DNA of 64,000 nt, from NCBI GenBank assembly GCA_934292725.1, contig CAKQXY010000015.1, positions 1 to 64,000 on the forward strand, written 5' to 3'. Below, piece after piece: positions 53,098 through 61,149 of this stretch. The position numbers were made by a program, and so were the translations under genes. A model generated the notes under the pieces. The model did not search any database. It saw only the letters and a program-made list of their open reading frames with translations, and had not been told where the DNA came from. Source of the DNA: an uncultured Lachnospiraceae bacterium (GTDB taxonomy: Bacteria > Bacillota > Clostridia > Lachnospirales > Lachnospiraceae). The stretch's first letter is position 1. Every line of letters starts with the position of its first letter.

Positions 53098-53278
53098 GTT
53101 ACAGTTCACGGCAAAGCCCGAAGGTGAATGGATTTCACGAGCCGGGCACTTGAAGCAGGTCTTTCAAAGTAATGTATAATATAATAAGAAAGAACATAAA
53201 AGGAACCTGCTGAGTTTGGTCCGGCGACGAAACCATTGCACCGAAGGGCTTCCGTAACATAGCCCCATGAACAGTAAC
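53098..53278. repeat. Inverted-repeat element (copy E, longest)
   Basis: GTTACAGTTCACGG (53098-53111) and CCATGAACAGTAAC (53265-53278) are inverted ends of a 181-base element. The interior has GCAAAGCCCGAAGGTGAATGG, shared with copy B, and TTGCACCGAAGGGCTT, shared with copy F in reverse. No ORF fits. Confidence 0.7.
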
Positions 53279-53280
53279 AA

Positions 53281-53324
53281 AAATATGGCTGAACGTACCC
53301 TTAGATACGTCAAGCCATATTTTT
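53281..53324. terminator. Bidirectional terminator
   Basis: AAATATGGCT (53281-53290) pairs with AGCCATATTT (53313-53322); inner ACGTA/TACGT extends the stem. T runs on both strands. It serves the SIS gene on the plus strand and the membrane protein gene on the minus strand. Confidence 0.8.
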
Positions 53325-53329
53325 AAATA

Positions 53330-53995
53330 TTACGCAACCTCTTTTTTCATTGCATTGTATCCAATCAGTACTGTCCAAACATATGCACATGTTTTTGGAA
53401 TCATAAGCATACCAATCATTGGAACGACATCTGCCCACAGCACAACTGGGATGTAGAATGCAAAGCTCAGTACAATTGTAAGCCACATCCAACGAAATGC
53501 CTTGTCATTGTTTTTCTTTGCGCTCTGGTAGAATAAAACGATAATTAAAATGCCCATCAGTGCAAACGGAATATTACGGTAGATACCCCATGAAAGCGGT
53601 GCTGATGCACTAAGCCAAGCATTCTGCGGCATCATACACAAAATAATACGAATGCCAGCTAAACCATAAATTGCTGCTGTTGTTATCTTTTGTCCTGTTA
53701 CATGATAACGCTCTCTCCATACATGATAAAGTACAACATAAAAGATTGTCATCGTAACTGAGGTGATCCACTTACCTAAGCCAAGTGCTACTGTAAAGTT
53801 TTCAAGACCTGTCGTACAAAGAGCCAGTGCACGCGGAACCAGATGGAAGGCATCACCACTTCCTAAAAGAACTGCCATGATTCCGAACATAGTAAACTGA
53901 CGATTTCCTTTGCTTTTTCTAATCATCAAAATTCCGATTGTGATAACTGAAATAAGATATACGCTATCAAATACTGTTTCTACAACTGCCTGCAT
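53330..53995 (-). CDS. Integral membrane protein of unknown function
   Basis: 221 residues with about seven hydrophobic helices and short loops. No transporter or enzyme signature is recognised. A GDAFHLVPR stretch in the second loop and a positively charged YHVWRERYH loop are the only polar landmarks. Downstream of a TetR gene in the same direction, with a TetR-type palindrome before it, so expression is likely induced by a small molecule. GAAAGGACAATT precedes the ATG. Confidence 0.7.
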   Translation of the reverse strand: MQAVVETVFDSVYLISVITIGILMIRKSKGNRQFTMFGIMAVLLGSGDAFHLVPRALALCTTGLENFTVALGLGKWITSVTMTIFYVVLYHVWRERYHVTGQKITTAAIYGLAGIRIILCMMPQNAWLSASAPLSWGIYRNIPFALMGILIIVLFYQSAKKNNDKAFRWMWLTIVLSFAFYIPVVLWADVVPMIGMLMIPKTCAYVWTVLIGYNAMKKEVA

Positions 53996-54034
53996 AATAA
54001 TTGTCCTTTCTTCTAAGCATAATTTTAATCATTT

Positions 54035-54047
54035 TGAACATCGTTCA
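54035..54047. promoter_or_regulatory. TetR operator candidate before the membrane protein gene
   Basis: TGAACATCGTTCA, a palindrome with arms TGAAC/GTTCA, 40 bases before the membrane protein ATG. The same motif occurs in the tetR promoter at 54692-54704. Confidence 0.65.
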
Positions 54048-54089
54048 TTTTAGTTTTAAACTTTTCCCACATAAAAATGTGGGAAGGTT

Positions 54090-54647
54090 TTAATATATTG
54101 TTTTATTGATTAACATCAATACAGAGGTAGGATCGTAATCCTGACGTATCATCGCCACCAATATTAAGGAAAAAAGAATCTCTGCAAACTGCTTTTCCGT
54201 AAATTGCTGATCAAATACACCTGGACGAACTTTCGGGTCATTCTTTAATATCTCACATAATCCGCTGCGAATATGCCCCCATGTCTGCATCATTCGCTTT
54301 TTACCATCAGCCTTCTCATCTCTCATAAAGCCTAGTGAATGCAGTGAGAAGAAGCCTGGAAATTTCTGATTGCCATACTCTAGCCGCTCATAGATCCATG
54401 AGATACAACCTGCAACATCACAAAAGACATGCTCATCTTCAGGATGGAAAAAGATTTCATACCAGACACTCTCTATCGTCGCGCCAAGCAAGTCTGCTTT
54501 TGAATCGTAATAGTTATAAATTGTACCTGCTGAAACACAGCACTTAGATGCAACTGATCGAATACTGACTGCAGCCCATCCATTTTCCATGATCAGTTCG
54601 CGGCTGGCAGCTAATATCTCTTCTTTTGAAGTAGCAAGATGATTCAC
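54090..54647 (-). CDS. TetR-family transcriptional regulator
   Basis: 185 residues. The helix-turn-helix at about 10-55 has VSAGTIYNYYDSKADLL, typical of TetR. The C-terminal ligand domain is not assigned. AGGAGGCGACATTG precedes the ATG. Promoter with an operator overlapping it; the same operator lies before the membrane protein gene, so it probably represses both itself and that gene. It could sense a drug, fatty acid or quinone-like molecule; unknown. Confidence 0.88.
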   Translation of the reverse strand: MNHLATSKEEILAASRELIMENGWAAVSIRSVASKCCVSAGTIYNYYDSKADLLGATIESVWYEIFFHPEDEHVFCDVAGCISWIYERLEYGNQKFPGFFSLHSLGFMRDEKADGKKRMMQTWGHIRSGLCEILKNDPKVRPGVFDQQFTEKQFAEILFSLILVAMIRQDYDPTSVLMLINKTIY

Positions 54648-54691
54648 AATGTCGCCTCCTAAAACTTATTTGCAAAACTGTATTTTTTTAA

Positions 54692-54704
54692 TGAACATTG
54701 TTCA
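54692..54704. promoter_or_regulatory. TetR operator in the tetR promoter
   Basis: TGAACATTGTTCA, a palindrome matching the one at 54035-54047 in all but one position, placed just downstream of the -10. A further half site CGTTCATGTT (54721-54730) lies between -10 and -35. Confidence 0.7.
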
Positions 54705-54711
54705 TGTTGAA

Positions 54712-54740
54712 AATATACACCGTTCATGTTAGTCTGTCAA
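54712..54740 (-). promoter_or_regulatory. Promoter of tetR
   Basis: On the minus strand -35 TTGACA (54735-54740), 17 bases, -10 TATATT (54712-54717). This is among the best sigma-A promoters in the window. The TetR half site lies in the spacer. Confidence 0.75.
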
Positions 54741-54774
54741 GTGTTTTCTGAAAAACACTTTTTTTATTTCACGC

Positions 54775-54807
54775 AAAAAAAGAGCTCTGAGAATCTCTCA
54801 GAACTCT
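54775..54807 (-). terminator. Terminator of tRNA-Cys
   Basis: On the minus strand AGAGTTCTGAGA and TCTCAGAGCTCT form a 12-base stem with one mismatch and a three-base loop, then seven T. Confidence 0.8.
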
Positions 54808-54811
54808 TGAC

Positions 54812-54882
54812 AGGCGACAGCCGGATTTGAACCGGCGGTAAGGGTGTTGCAGACCCGCGCCTTACCACTTGGCTATATCGCC
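54812..54882 (-). tRNA. tRNA-Cys (GCA)
   Basis: 71 nt, read on the minus strand. Acceptor GGCGATA pairs with TGTCGCC (one G-T wobble); the anticodon loop CTGCAAC gives GCA; the T arm is GCCGGTTCAAATCCGGC; discriminator is T, usual for tRNA-Cys. The 3' CCA is not encoded. A terminator follows immediately. Confidence 0.95.
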
Positions 54883-54953
54883 GTGACTTCTATAGTATAG
54901 AATACTTTTGCGATTTAGTCAAGTGTTTTTTTCAAAAAATATAACTTTTTTTA

Positions 54954-55015
54954 GTTACAGTTCACGGGTTACGAAAGCCCTTCGGTGCAATATTGGCTTA
55001 ACCGTGAACTGTAGC
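54954..55015. repeat. Inverted-repeat element (copy F)
   Basis: GTTACAGTTCACGG (54954-54967) and CCGTGAACTGTAGC (55002-55015) are nearly perfect inverted ends 34 bases apart. The interior TTACGAAAGCCCTTCGGTGC is shared with copy E in reverse. It lies between tRNA-Cys and the GH36 stop codon. Confidence 0.7.
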
Positions 55016-55053
55016 ATAGAACATCTTCGGTGCAATATAACCTTCACATTACA

Positions 55054-57246
55054 TCAAGCTTTGGTGAGCGTAAATTTCATACTCTCGCCTGCGCTCAAAA
55101 ACTTCGGAAGCGTTATGCCTGCATGATTCCAGGTCTTTCCGCTGCGCTTTATTCCGTTTAAGCTGCAGACATACATTGAATTGTCTTCGAGTCCCTTTAT
55201 GGCAACATGAACTGGAAGCGGATTGCCCCATGCATCTTTTTTTACTACCTCTACAAGTGCGCGTTCTTTATTCTTTGCGACAAATTCCCACGCAGTAAAG
55301 CTTGTATTATCACGCTCTGTAAGACGGTAATAATCTCCCTCGTGCGTCAGATCATAATAGTCGTGGAACTCTTTGATCTGCTCTTTTACTTGTGCCTTTT
55401 CTTCATCTGAAAGAAGACGAAGATCAAGCTCGTAACCAAAGCTTCCGGCAAGTGCCACATCAGCTCTTGTGGAAAGCGGTACGCTTCGTCCTGTCTGATG
55501 ATTTGGGCAGGCAGATACATGTGCACCAACTGAACTGATCGGATAGAAGAACGATGTTCCATACTGGATATCAAGACGGTTCATCGCATCTGTATTGTCA
55601 CTGCACCAAATCTGTGGAGAATAGTACAGCATTCCGGCATCGAAACGTCCGCCGCCGCCGCTGCAGCCCTCAAGCAGAATCTCAGGAAAACGCTTTACAA
55701 AACGCTCCAACAAATCATAAACGCCAAGTATATAGCGGTGATAACACTCGCCAGACTGCTCTCCTCTGTAAATATGGCTGTACATATCGCAGATACTGCG
55801 GTTCATATCCCACTTTACATACTCGATCTTAGTGTTTCCAAGAATTTCTTCAAAACGAGCCATCAAATAATCGCGCACATCACTTCTTGTCATATCAAGT
55901 ACAAGCTGATTGCGGGCATGATTTGGCACACGTCCTGGAATTGTGATTGCCCAGTCTGGATGAGCGCGGTAAAGATCACTGTCCTCTGAGATCATCTCTG
56001 GCTCAAACCAAAGACCAAATTTCATACCCTTTTCATGGATCTTCTCTGAAAGCTTTGGCAGACCTCCGCGAATCTTTTTTTCATTGACAAACCAGTCACC
56101 AAGGCCACTGTTGTCATCATCACGCTTGCCAAACCAGCCATCATCAAGCACCATCATCTCAATGCCAAGCTCTCCTGCCTGTGCTGCAATCTTTTCAATT
56201 TTCTCTTCATTGAAATCAAAATATGTTGCCTCCCAGTTATTAATCAAAACTGGACGGCGCTCATGCTTATAACGGCCTCTGCACATATGCTCATGTAATA
56301 TATCATGATACTGGTGTGACAATTGGCTAAATCCCTGATTAGAGAAGGAAAGAATTACCTGCGGTGCAAAAAATGTCTCTCCCTCTGTTAAGCACCAGCG
56401 AAACTGGTAAGGATTAATACCCATCTGAACACGAATCTGATCTCTTTGATCCTTCTGTGCCATTGCAGTAAAGCTTCCGCTGTAAGCAAGACATAAACCG
56501 AAGCAATCGCCTGCATCTTCTGTTGCATGACGGTCACAGAGAATCATTGCCGGATTATAATGATGACTGGATGTTCCTCGAATACTTCCAAACTCTGTCT
56601 TAATATGCGTAACTGGTGTGCGCTCCATTGTGCGCTCCATCGCATGACGTCCTGTGAAGCTGATAAGGTCCAGATCGCGATCCATCATATCCATACTGCA
56701 TGACAAAAACTTCTCAATATAGATTGGCTCCTTACCTGCATTAGTCAAACTCGCCGTTCTTGTAATTACATTTTCCTCTTCCCAAACACCATAATACAAA
56801 TGAAGAATTGCACCTGATGCCTTTTCCTTCATATGAATGATCAGCGTCTCACTGTTCTTTTTATCTGTGTCATACAGTGCCGGCATACCCGGAATCGAAT
56901 ATGCACCGGATACGACCTCGCAGCTCTCAAAACGAAAATCGGCCGCACAGCTGCCATCTGGATGTGCCAGACGAACAGAATCATCCCTAAAATCACCTAC
57001 ACCACTAGAAGCAACCTCCTGCGGCAGTGTATCAAGTGAATATGTGCGATCCAGTCCTGCTTCCTCTGGATTTCCGGAAAAACCAACATCACTTCTAACA
57101 ATAAGATCAGACAAATCCTCTGCACCAATACTGCTTCCATAATATAAATGAAGAAGCACTCCATTTTTATCAGCAAGCATCTGATAACTGGAATCCTTTG
57201 TCTGAAGGGTCATCAGTCGACCATTTGGGCTAATTTGAATTGCCAT
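55054..57246 (-). CDS. GH36 alpha-galactosidase
   Basis: 730 residues, cytoplasmic, full length for GH36 (AgaA/RafA type). An N-terminal beta super-sandwich (1-330) precedes the barrel. Nucleophile Asp480 is in YVKWDMNR; acid/base Asp550 in WCSDNTDA; CSGGGGRFD holds the galactose-binding glycines. It hydrolyses raffinose-family sugars, melibiose or galactomanno-oligosaccharides. Last gene of locus 3; the 115-base gap after the YtcP type permease carries a hairpin (TGGCTGTAAAAAGCCA) but no clear terminator. Confidence 0.92.
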   Translation of the reverse strand: MAIQISPNGRLMTLQTKDSSYQMLADKNGVLLHLYYGSSIGAEDLSDLIVRSDVGFSGNPEEAGLDRTYSLDTLPQEVASSGVGDFRDDSVRLAHPDGSCAADFRFESCEVVSGAYSIPGMPALYDTDKKNSETLIIHMKEKASGAILHLYYGVWEEENVITRTASLTNAGKEPIYIEKFLSCSMDMMDRDLDLISFTGRHAMERTMERTPVTHIKTEFGSIRGTSSHHYNPAMILCDRHATEDAGDCFGLCLAYSGSFTAMAQKDQRDQIRVQMGINPYQFRWCLTEGETFFAPQVILSFSNQGFSQLSHQYHDILHEHMCRGRYKHERRPVLINNWEATYFDFNEEKIEKIAAQAGELGIEMMVLDDGWFGKRDDDNSGLGDWFVNEKKIRGGLPKLSEKIHEKGMKFGLWFEPEMISEDSDLYRAHPDWAITIPGRVPNHARNQLVLDMTRSDVRDYLMARFEEILGNTKIEYVKWDMNRSICDMYSHIYRGEQSGECYHRYILGVYDLLERFVKRFPEILLEGCSGGGGRFDAGMLYYSPQIWCSDNTDAMNRLDIQYGTSFFYPISSVGAHVSACPNHQTGRSVPLSTRADVALAGSFGYELDLRLLSDEEKAQVKEQIKEFHDYYDLTHEGDYYRLTERDNTSFTAWEFVAKNKERALVEVVKKDAWGNPLPVHVAIKGLEDNSMYVCSLNGIKRSGKTWNHAGITLPKFLSAGESMKFTLTKA

Positions 57247-57361
57247 CGTTTCTCTCCTCTCTCATCACACAATGCCAGCGAGCAGAAAATCGCTTCACTG
57301 ACATGGCTTTTTACAGCCACAGAATTTTCCTGCACTCCGGCATTGTTGTAGTATTATTATT

Positions 57362-58237
57362 TTACTCTTTTACAGCGCCAATTACCATACCTGTTACAAA
57401 ATATTTTTGTAAAAATGGATAAATAATCAAAAGCGGAATTGTGGAAACCACAATCTTTGCTGCATTAAAGGAACGATTATTTAATGCAGATAATTGCTTT
57501 AACTGATCTGCATCAGTAATCTGCGTCAAATCGACAGTCAGCTGCTGAATATAAGTCTGCAGCGGATACATGGATGCCTTGCTCATATAAATCAGTCCTG
57601 AGAAATAATCATTCCAGTGATTTACAATTGCAAACAGACCAACGGTTGCTAGTGCCGGAAGAGAAATTGGCAGATACACCTTTAACAAAACGGTGATCGG
57701 ACCGGCTCCATCAATTCTGGCTGCCTCATCAAGAGATTCTGGAACACCCTTAAAGAAATTGATTAACAAAATGACATTGAACACCGGAACGGCACCCGGA
57801 AGAACGAGAGACCAAATCGTGTTGTTCAGATGGAGCTTGCTAACTACCATGAACAGCGGTATGACGCCGCCATTAAACAGCATGGCAAAGATAACAATCT
57901 TCATATAAATCTCTCTTGCACGGAAACGCTTCTTACTCTTTGAAAGCGGATATGCCATTGAGATTGTAAAAAACATATTGATTAAAGTACCAATTACTAC
58001 TCTCTTTACTGAAATCCAGAAAGAATGCCAAAACTGTGAATCGCCAAGCAGTTTGTTGTATGTAGTAATTGTAAAATCAACTGGCCATAAACCGACTTTA
58101 TTTGCCGCAACTGCATCACTTCCACTTAAGGAGATCGCAACCATATTTAAAAGCGGCAGCAAGCAGCTAAGCGCAAATAAAAGAACCACGAGCCAAATCA
58201 CTATCTGAGAAATAATTTTTCCTGGTTTTGCTTTCAT
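57362..58237 (-). CDS. ABC sugar permease, YtcP type (locus 3)
   Basis: 291 residues, six predicted helices, EAA loop EAARIDGAGPITV...YLP. GGGAGG before the ATG at 58237 sets the start; the longer frame from 58297 overlaps the upstream gene. Pairs with the LplB-type permease 13 bases upstream. Confidence 0.88.
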   Translation of the reverse strand: MKAKPGKIISQIVIWLVVLLFALSCLLPLLNMVAISLSGSDAVAANKVGLWPVDFTITTYNKLLGDSQFWHSFWISVKRVVIGTLINMFFTISMAYPLSKSKKRFRAREIYMKIVIFAMLFNGGVIPLFMVVSKLHLNNTIWSLVLPGAVPVFNVILLINFFKGVPESLDEAARIDGAGPITVLLKVYLPISLPALATVGLFAIVNHWNDYFSGLIYMSKASMYPLQTYIQQLTVDLTQITDADQLKQLSALNNRSFNAAKIVVSTIPLLIIYPFLQKYFVTGMVIGAVKE

Positions 58238-58250
58238 ACGAACCTCCCTT

Positions 58251-59168
58251 TTAGAATATGCCTGAGCCAGTTGTTTTCTGTGCCAGCTTATTTGCACTAA
58301 TAATCAGCACAAAACTGATTACTGATTTTAACAAGCCAACCGCAGTACCAATGCTGTACTGACGCTCTACCATACCAATTCGATATACATATGTATCGAT
58401 GATATCACCTGTTTCATATACAATTGGATTATAAAGATTAAACACCTGATCGAAGCCTGCATTTAATATATTTCCAAGATTCAGCGCTGTCATTAACACA
58501 ACAGTTGGCAGAAGCGCCGGAACTGTGATATGCAGAATCTGCTTAAAGCGATTAGCACCATCAATAGATGCAGCCTCAAAAAGTCCCGGATCAATTCCTG
58601 TTAAGGCTGCCAAATATACAACAGAATTGTAGCCAAATTCCTTCCAGACATCTGTTCCTACGATTACAGTACGAAACCACTTATTATCAGCAAGGAAATA
58701 AATAGGATTGCCGCCAAATGCACTGATTACTGCATTGATTGGTCCATCTAATGAAAACATGTTTGTGACAACGGTTGCCAAAACAACCCATGACAAAAAA
58801 TGAGGCAGATATACAACAGTCTGGAAAATCTTCTTGCAAACATTAACGCGAATCTCATTTAATAAAATTGCAAATGTAACTGGAACAAAAATATTCACAA
58901 CCAGTTTTGAAAATGCAATTATCAGCGTATTCATGAAAACCTGTTTGCTGTCTGGAAGACTAAAGATGAACTCGAAATTGCTCAGACCTACCCACTTGGA
59001 CTTTAAAAGACCTTTTGCCGGAACATAATTTTCAAATGCCATCAGTGAACCAACTAGCGGTGCAAACACAAATATGATCAAAATAACCAAGCCTGGAAGG
59101 ATCATAAGGTTAAGCGTAAGCTCTTCTCTTCCCAGCCGTTTCTTTTTCTTAGTTGCTGCCTGACTCAT
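58251..59168 (-). CDS. ABC sugar permease, LplB type (locus 3)
   Basis: 305 residues, six predicted helices, EAA loop EAASIDGANRFKQI...TVP. The ATG at 59168 has AGGAGGAACCTC upstream; a longer frame starting at 59210 lies in the intercistronic hairpin and is rejected. Second gene of the alpha-galactoside operon after the binding-protein gene. Confidence 0.88.
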   Translation of the reverse strand: MSQAATKKKKRLGREELTLNLMILPGLVILIIFVFAPLVGSLMAFENYVPAKGLLKSKWVGLSNFEFIFSLPDSKQVFMNTLIIAFSKLVVNIFVPVTFAILLNEIRVNVCKKIFQTVVYLPHFLSWVVLATVVTNMFSLDGPINAVISAFGGNPIYFLADNKWFRTVIVGTDVWKEFGYNSVVYLAALTGIDPGLFEAASIDGANRFKQILHITVPALLPTVVLMTALNLGNILNAGFDQVFNLYNPIVYETGDIIDTYVYRIGMVERQYSIGTAVGLLKSVISFVLIISANKLAQKTTGSGIF

Positions 59169-59192
59169 GAGGTTCCTCCTTTTTTTAAGAAA

Positions 59193-59222
59193 GCCGGAGC
59201 CAAACATCATTTTGACCCCGGC
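59193..59222 (-). terminator. Intercistronic attenuator after the locus 3 binding protein
   Basis: On the minus strand GCCGGGGTCAAA pairs with TTTGGCTCCGGC over 12 positions including G-T pairs, loop of six, followed by a T-poor tail. It lies between the binding-protein and permease genes. Confidence 0.6.
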
Positions 59223-59240
59223 CGATAACTATGCTTCGTA

Positions 59241-60896
59241 TTACTTCTGAATTGCCTCGTTTACTTCTTCAGTGATCATCTCGCCACCTGCCTTGTTCCA
59301 ATCGGATACAAACTGATCAAATGCGTCGATGCTTTCCTCGCCAACGATGATCTTTAAAACGGTCTGCATCTCGATCTTCTCTAAGGATGCCCAACGGATT
59401 GCCATAGACTCAGTGGTCTCATAGAATGCCGGTGTCACGAAATCTGCCGGATTCTCGATCATACGTGACATGGATACGATTCTGGACATATACTGAGAAT
59501 AATCTGCTGAATCTGCCTTCTTGCCTTCCTTTTCAGCTGCCAGATAGTTCTGTGCAGACTGATAGTAGCTTAATTCATCTGATGTTAAGGTATCTACCTT
59601 TGACTCATCATCCATTGCAGCAAGTACGTGCTCTGTCATCAGCTGTGCATTATTGCCAGGCTGAACCTCACAGTAAAGCGGCCAGTTAAAGTATGCAAGC
59701 GGCTGATTCTCACGAATTTCTAAAGATGCATCGCTTGTATCCTGCTTGGAGTACTCTGCATTTACATTAACAATCTTCATTGCGATTTCCGGATGCTCAT
59801 AGCCCTTTCTAACTGCAACAAAACCTGCATAAGACTGTGTATTGATTGCCTGAATCTTTCCATCCTCTCCTACTGGTGCTGATACATTGATCCACTCAGC
59901 ATCATCAGTTGCGTAGCTTGATGTAAGTGCTGTATTAAATGGTGCCCACCACGGTCCGATAAACGCGCCGCACTTTCCGCTAGAGATCAGTGCTACAATG
60001 TCATCATTTGTTCTTGTTGTGAACTGCTGATCAATCAAACCTTCTGTATACCAGCTATTTAACAGTGTAAGCGCATCCTTCATCTCTTCCTGAACTGAAC
60101 CATATACAGCCGTTCCATCCTCAGCAGTAATCCAGATGCTCGGATATGCACCAAATGCAGTGAAAATATTGTCAATTCCAAATGTATTATTAGGATAGCC
60201 GCCATATACATCAGAACGCATTGCAAGACCGATGGTATCAGCCTCTCCATCTCCGTCTGGATCATCATTGATAAACGCACGAAGCATATCAGCAACTTCA
60301 TCCATTGTGGACGGCTCTTCAAGACCAAGCTTATCAAGCCAATCCTTTCTCACCCACAGAAAATCCTGTCCATCACTTAACTGTGTCTTTGGAATTGCCA
60401 TGATCTTTCCATCAAATGTCACGGTATTTAACGGATTATTGTCGCCATAGCTCTCATAAGATTCCTTTACAGTATCACAAGCTAAGTTATTATATACATC
60501 GGTCAGATCCTCGATCATGTCGTTTTCAACAAGCTCTACCAGTGTTGAATAATCCGGAACATGAATGATATCTGGCAGACTCTGGCTTGCAATTGCAAGA
60601 GCCAGCTTCTGATTGTAATCATCACCCATCGTTGCTTCAAAATCATTTTCATTCTGAATATTTAACAGTTCCTTCAAGTAGCGGGTGTATGCATTATTCT
60701 CAGGTGTATCATTTTCATACGGTGTTCCTGCTAGCACATCAGCACCCTGATTTGTAAGTGAATATCCTGTGGTATAAGTAACCAATTCATCATACTTTCC
60801 ATATGGATCATTTGCTGCCTCATCGGCAAAAGCAAATCCACAAACAGATGTGGTGGTCAGTGCAGCTGTCAGCATCATTGCAAAACTCTTCTTCAT
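59241..60896 (-). CDS. Extracellular sugar-binding protein of ABC importer (locus 3)
   Basis: 551 residues, solute-binding family 1, LipO/YtcQ type. The signal ends in FAFADEAA. A Cys (TSVCG) lies in the signal but without a Gly or Ala before it, so not a proper lipobox. DDPDGDGEAD near residue 210 resembles a calcium loop, as in the locus 1 protein. GGAGGAG precedes the ATG at 60896. First gene of the alpha-galactoside importer, divergent from a YesN/YesM pair. Ligand inferred as alpha-galactoside from GH36 downstream. Confidence 0.88.
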   Translation of the reverse strand: MKKSFAMMLTAALTTTSVCGFAFADEAANDPYGKYDELVTYTTGYSLTNQGADVLAGTPYENDTPENNAYTRYLKELLNIQNENDFEATMGDDYNQKLALAIASQSLPDIIHVPDYSTLVELVENDMIEDLTDVYNNLACDTVKESYESYGDNNPLNTVTFDGKIMAIPKTQLSDGQDFLWVRKDWLDKLGLEEPSTMDEVADMLRAFINDDPDGDGEADTIGLAMRSDVYGGYPNNTFGIDNIFTAFGAYPSIWITAEDGTAVYGSVQEEMKDALTLLNSWYTEGLIDQQFTTRTNDDIVALISSGKCGAFIGPWWAPFNTALTSSYATDDAEWINVSAPVGEDGKIQAINTQSYAGFVAVRKGYEHPEIAMKIVNVNAEYSKQDTSDASLEIRENQPLAYFNWPLYCEVQPGNNAQLMTEHVLAAMDDESKVDTLTSDELSYYQSAQNYLAAEKEGKKADSADYSQYMSRIVSMSRMIENPADFVTPAFYETTESMAIRWASLEKIEMQTVLKIIVGEESIDAFDQFVSDWNKAGGEMITEEVNEAIQK

Positions 60897-60984
60897 TATA
60901 AATAACTCCTCCATTTTTTCTATCATTTCTTAAGCGTTGCGCATTGCTTTGTTGTAAAAAATATATCAAAAAAACAGACAACGG

Positions 60985-61014
60985 TATATATAAAAAATAC
61001 GGAAAACATATCAA
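60985..61014 (-). promoter_or_regulatory. Putative promoter of the locus 3 importer
   Basis: On the minus strand -35 TTGATA (61009-61014), 18-base spacer, -10 TATATA (60985-60990). The -35 overlaps the middle direct repeat. Confidence 0.4.
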
Positions 61015-61058
61015 AAAAGCGGACAGTCATGTTTTTATTGTGGATAATTCAGATATAT

Positions 61059-61088
61059 TTGACAAATCTGATGACATTCCATTATACT
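61059..61088 (+). promoter_or_regulatory. Promoter of the locus 3 YesN/YesM operon
   Basis: -35 TTGACA (61059-61064), 18-base spacer, -10 TATACT (61083-61088), 62 bases before the ATG. A good sigma-A match. Confidence 0.65.
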
Positions 61089-61149
61089 ATAAGCACAAAT
61101 CACGGTAAACACATCAAAAACAGAATACATAAAAGGGGGGAACAATATT

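Larger units (their letters stand above)
60959..61127. promoter_or_regulatory. Three direct repeats between the divergent locus 3 operons
   Basis: TATATCAAAAAAACAGACA (about 60959-60979), CATATCAAAAAAGCGGACA (61005-61025) and CACATCAAAAACAGAATA (61107-61127) are in the same orientation. The repeats are likely binding sites of the AraC-type YesN protein encoded next to them. Confidence 0.5.

Noticed and set aside
54740..54759. AGTGTTTT/AAAACACT hairpin with T7 on the plus strand
   Set aside because: No plus-strand gene lies upstream, and it overlaps the tetR -35 on the minus strand.
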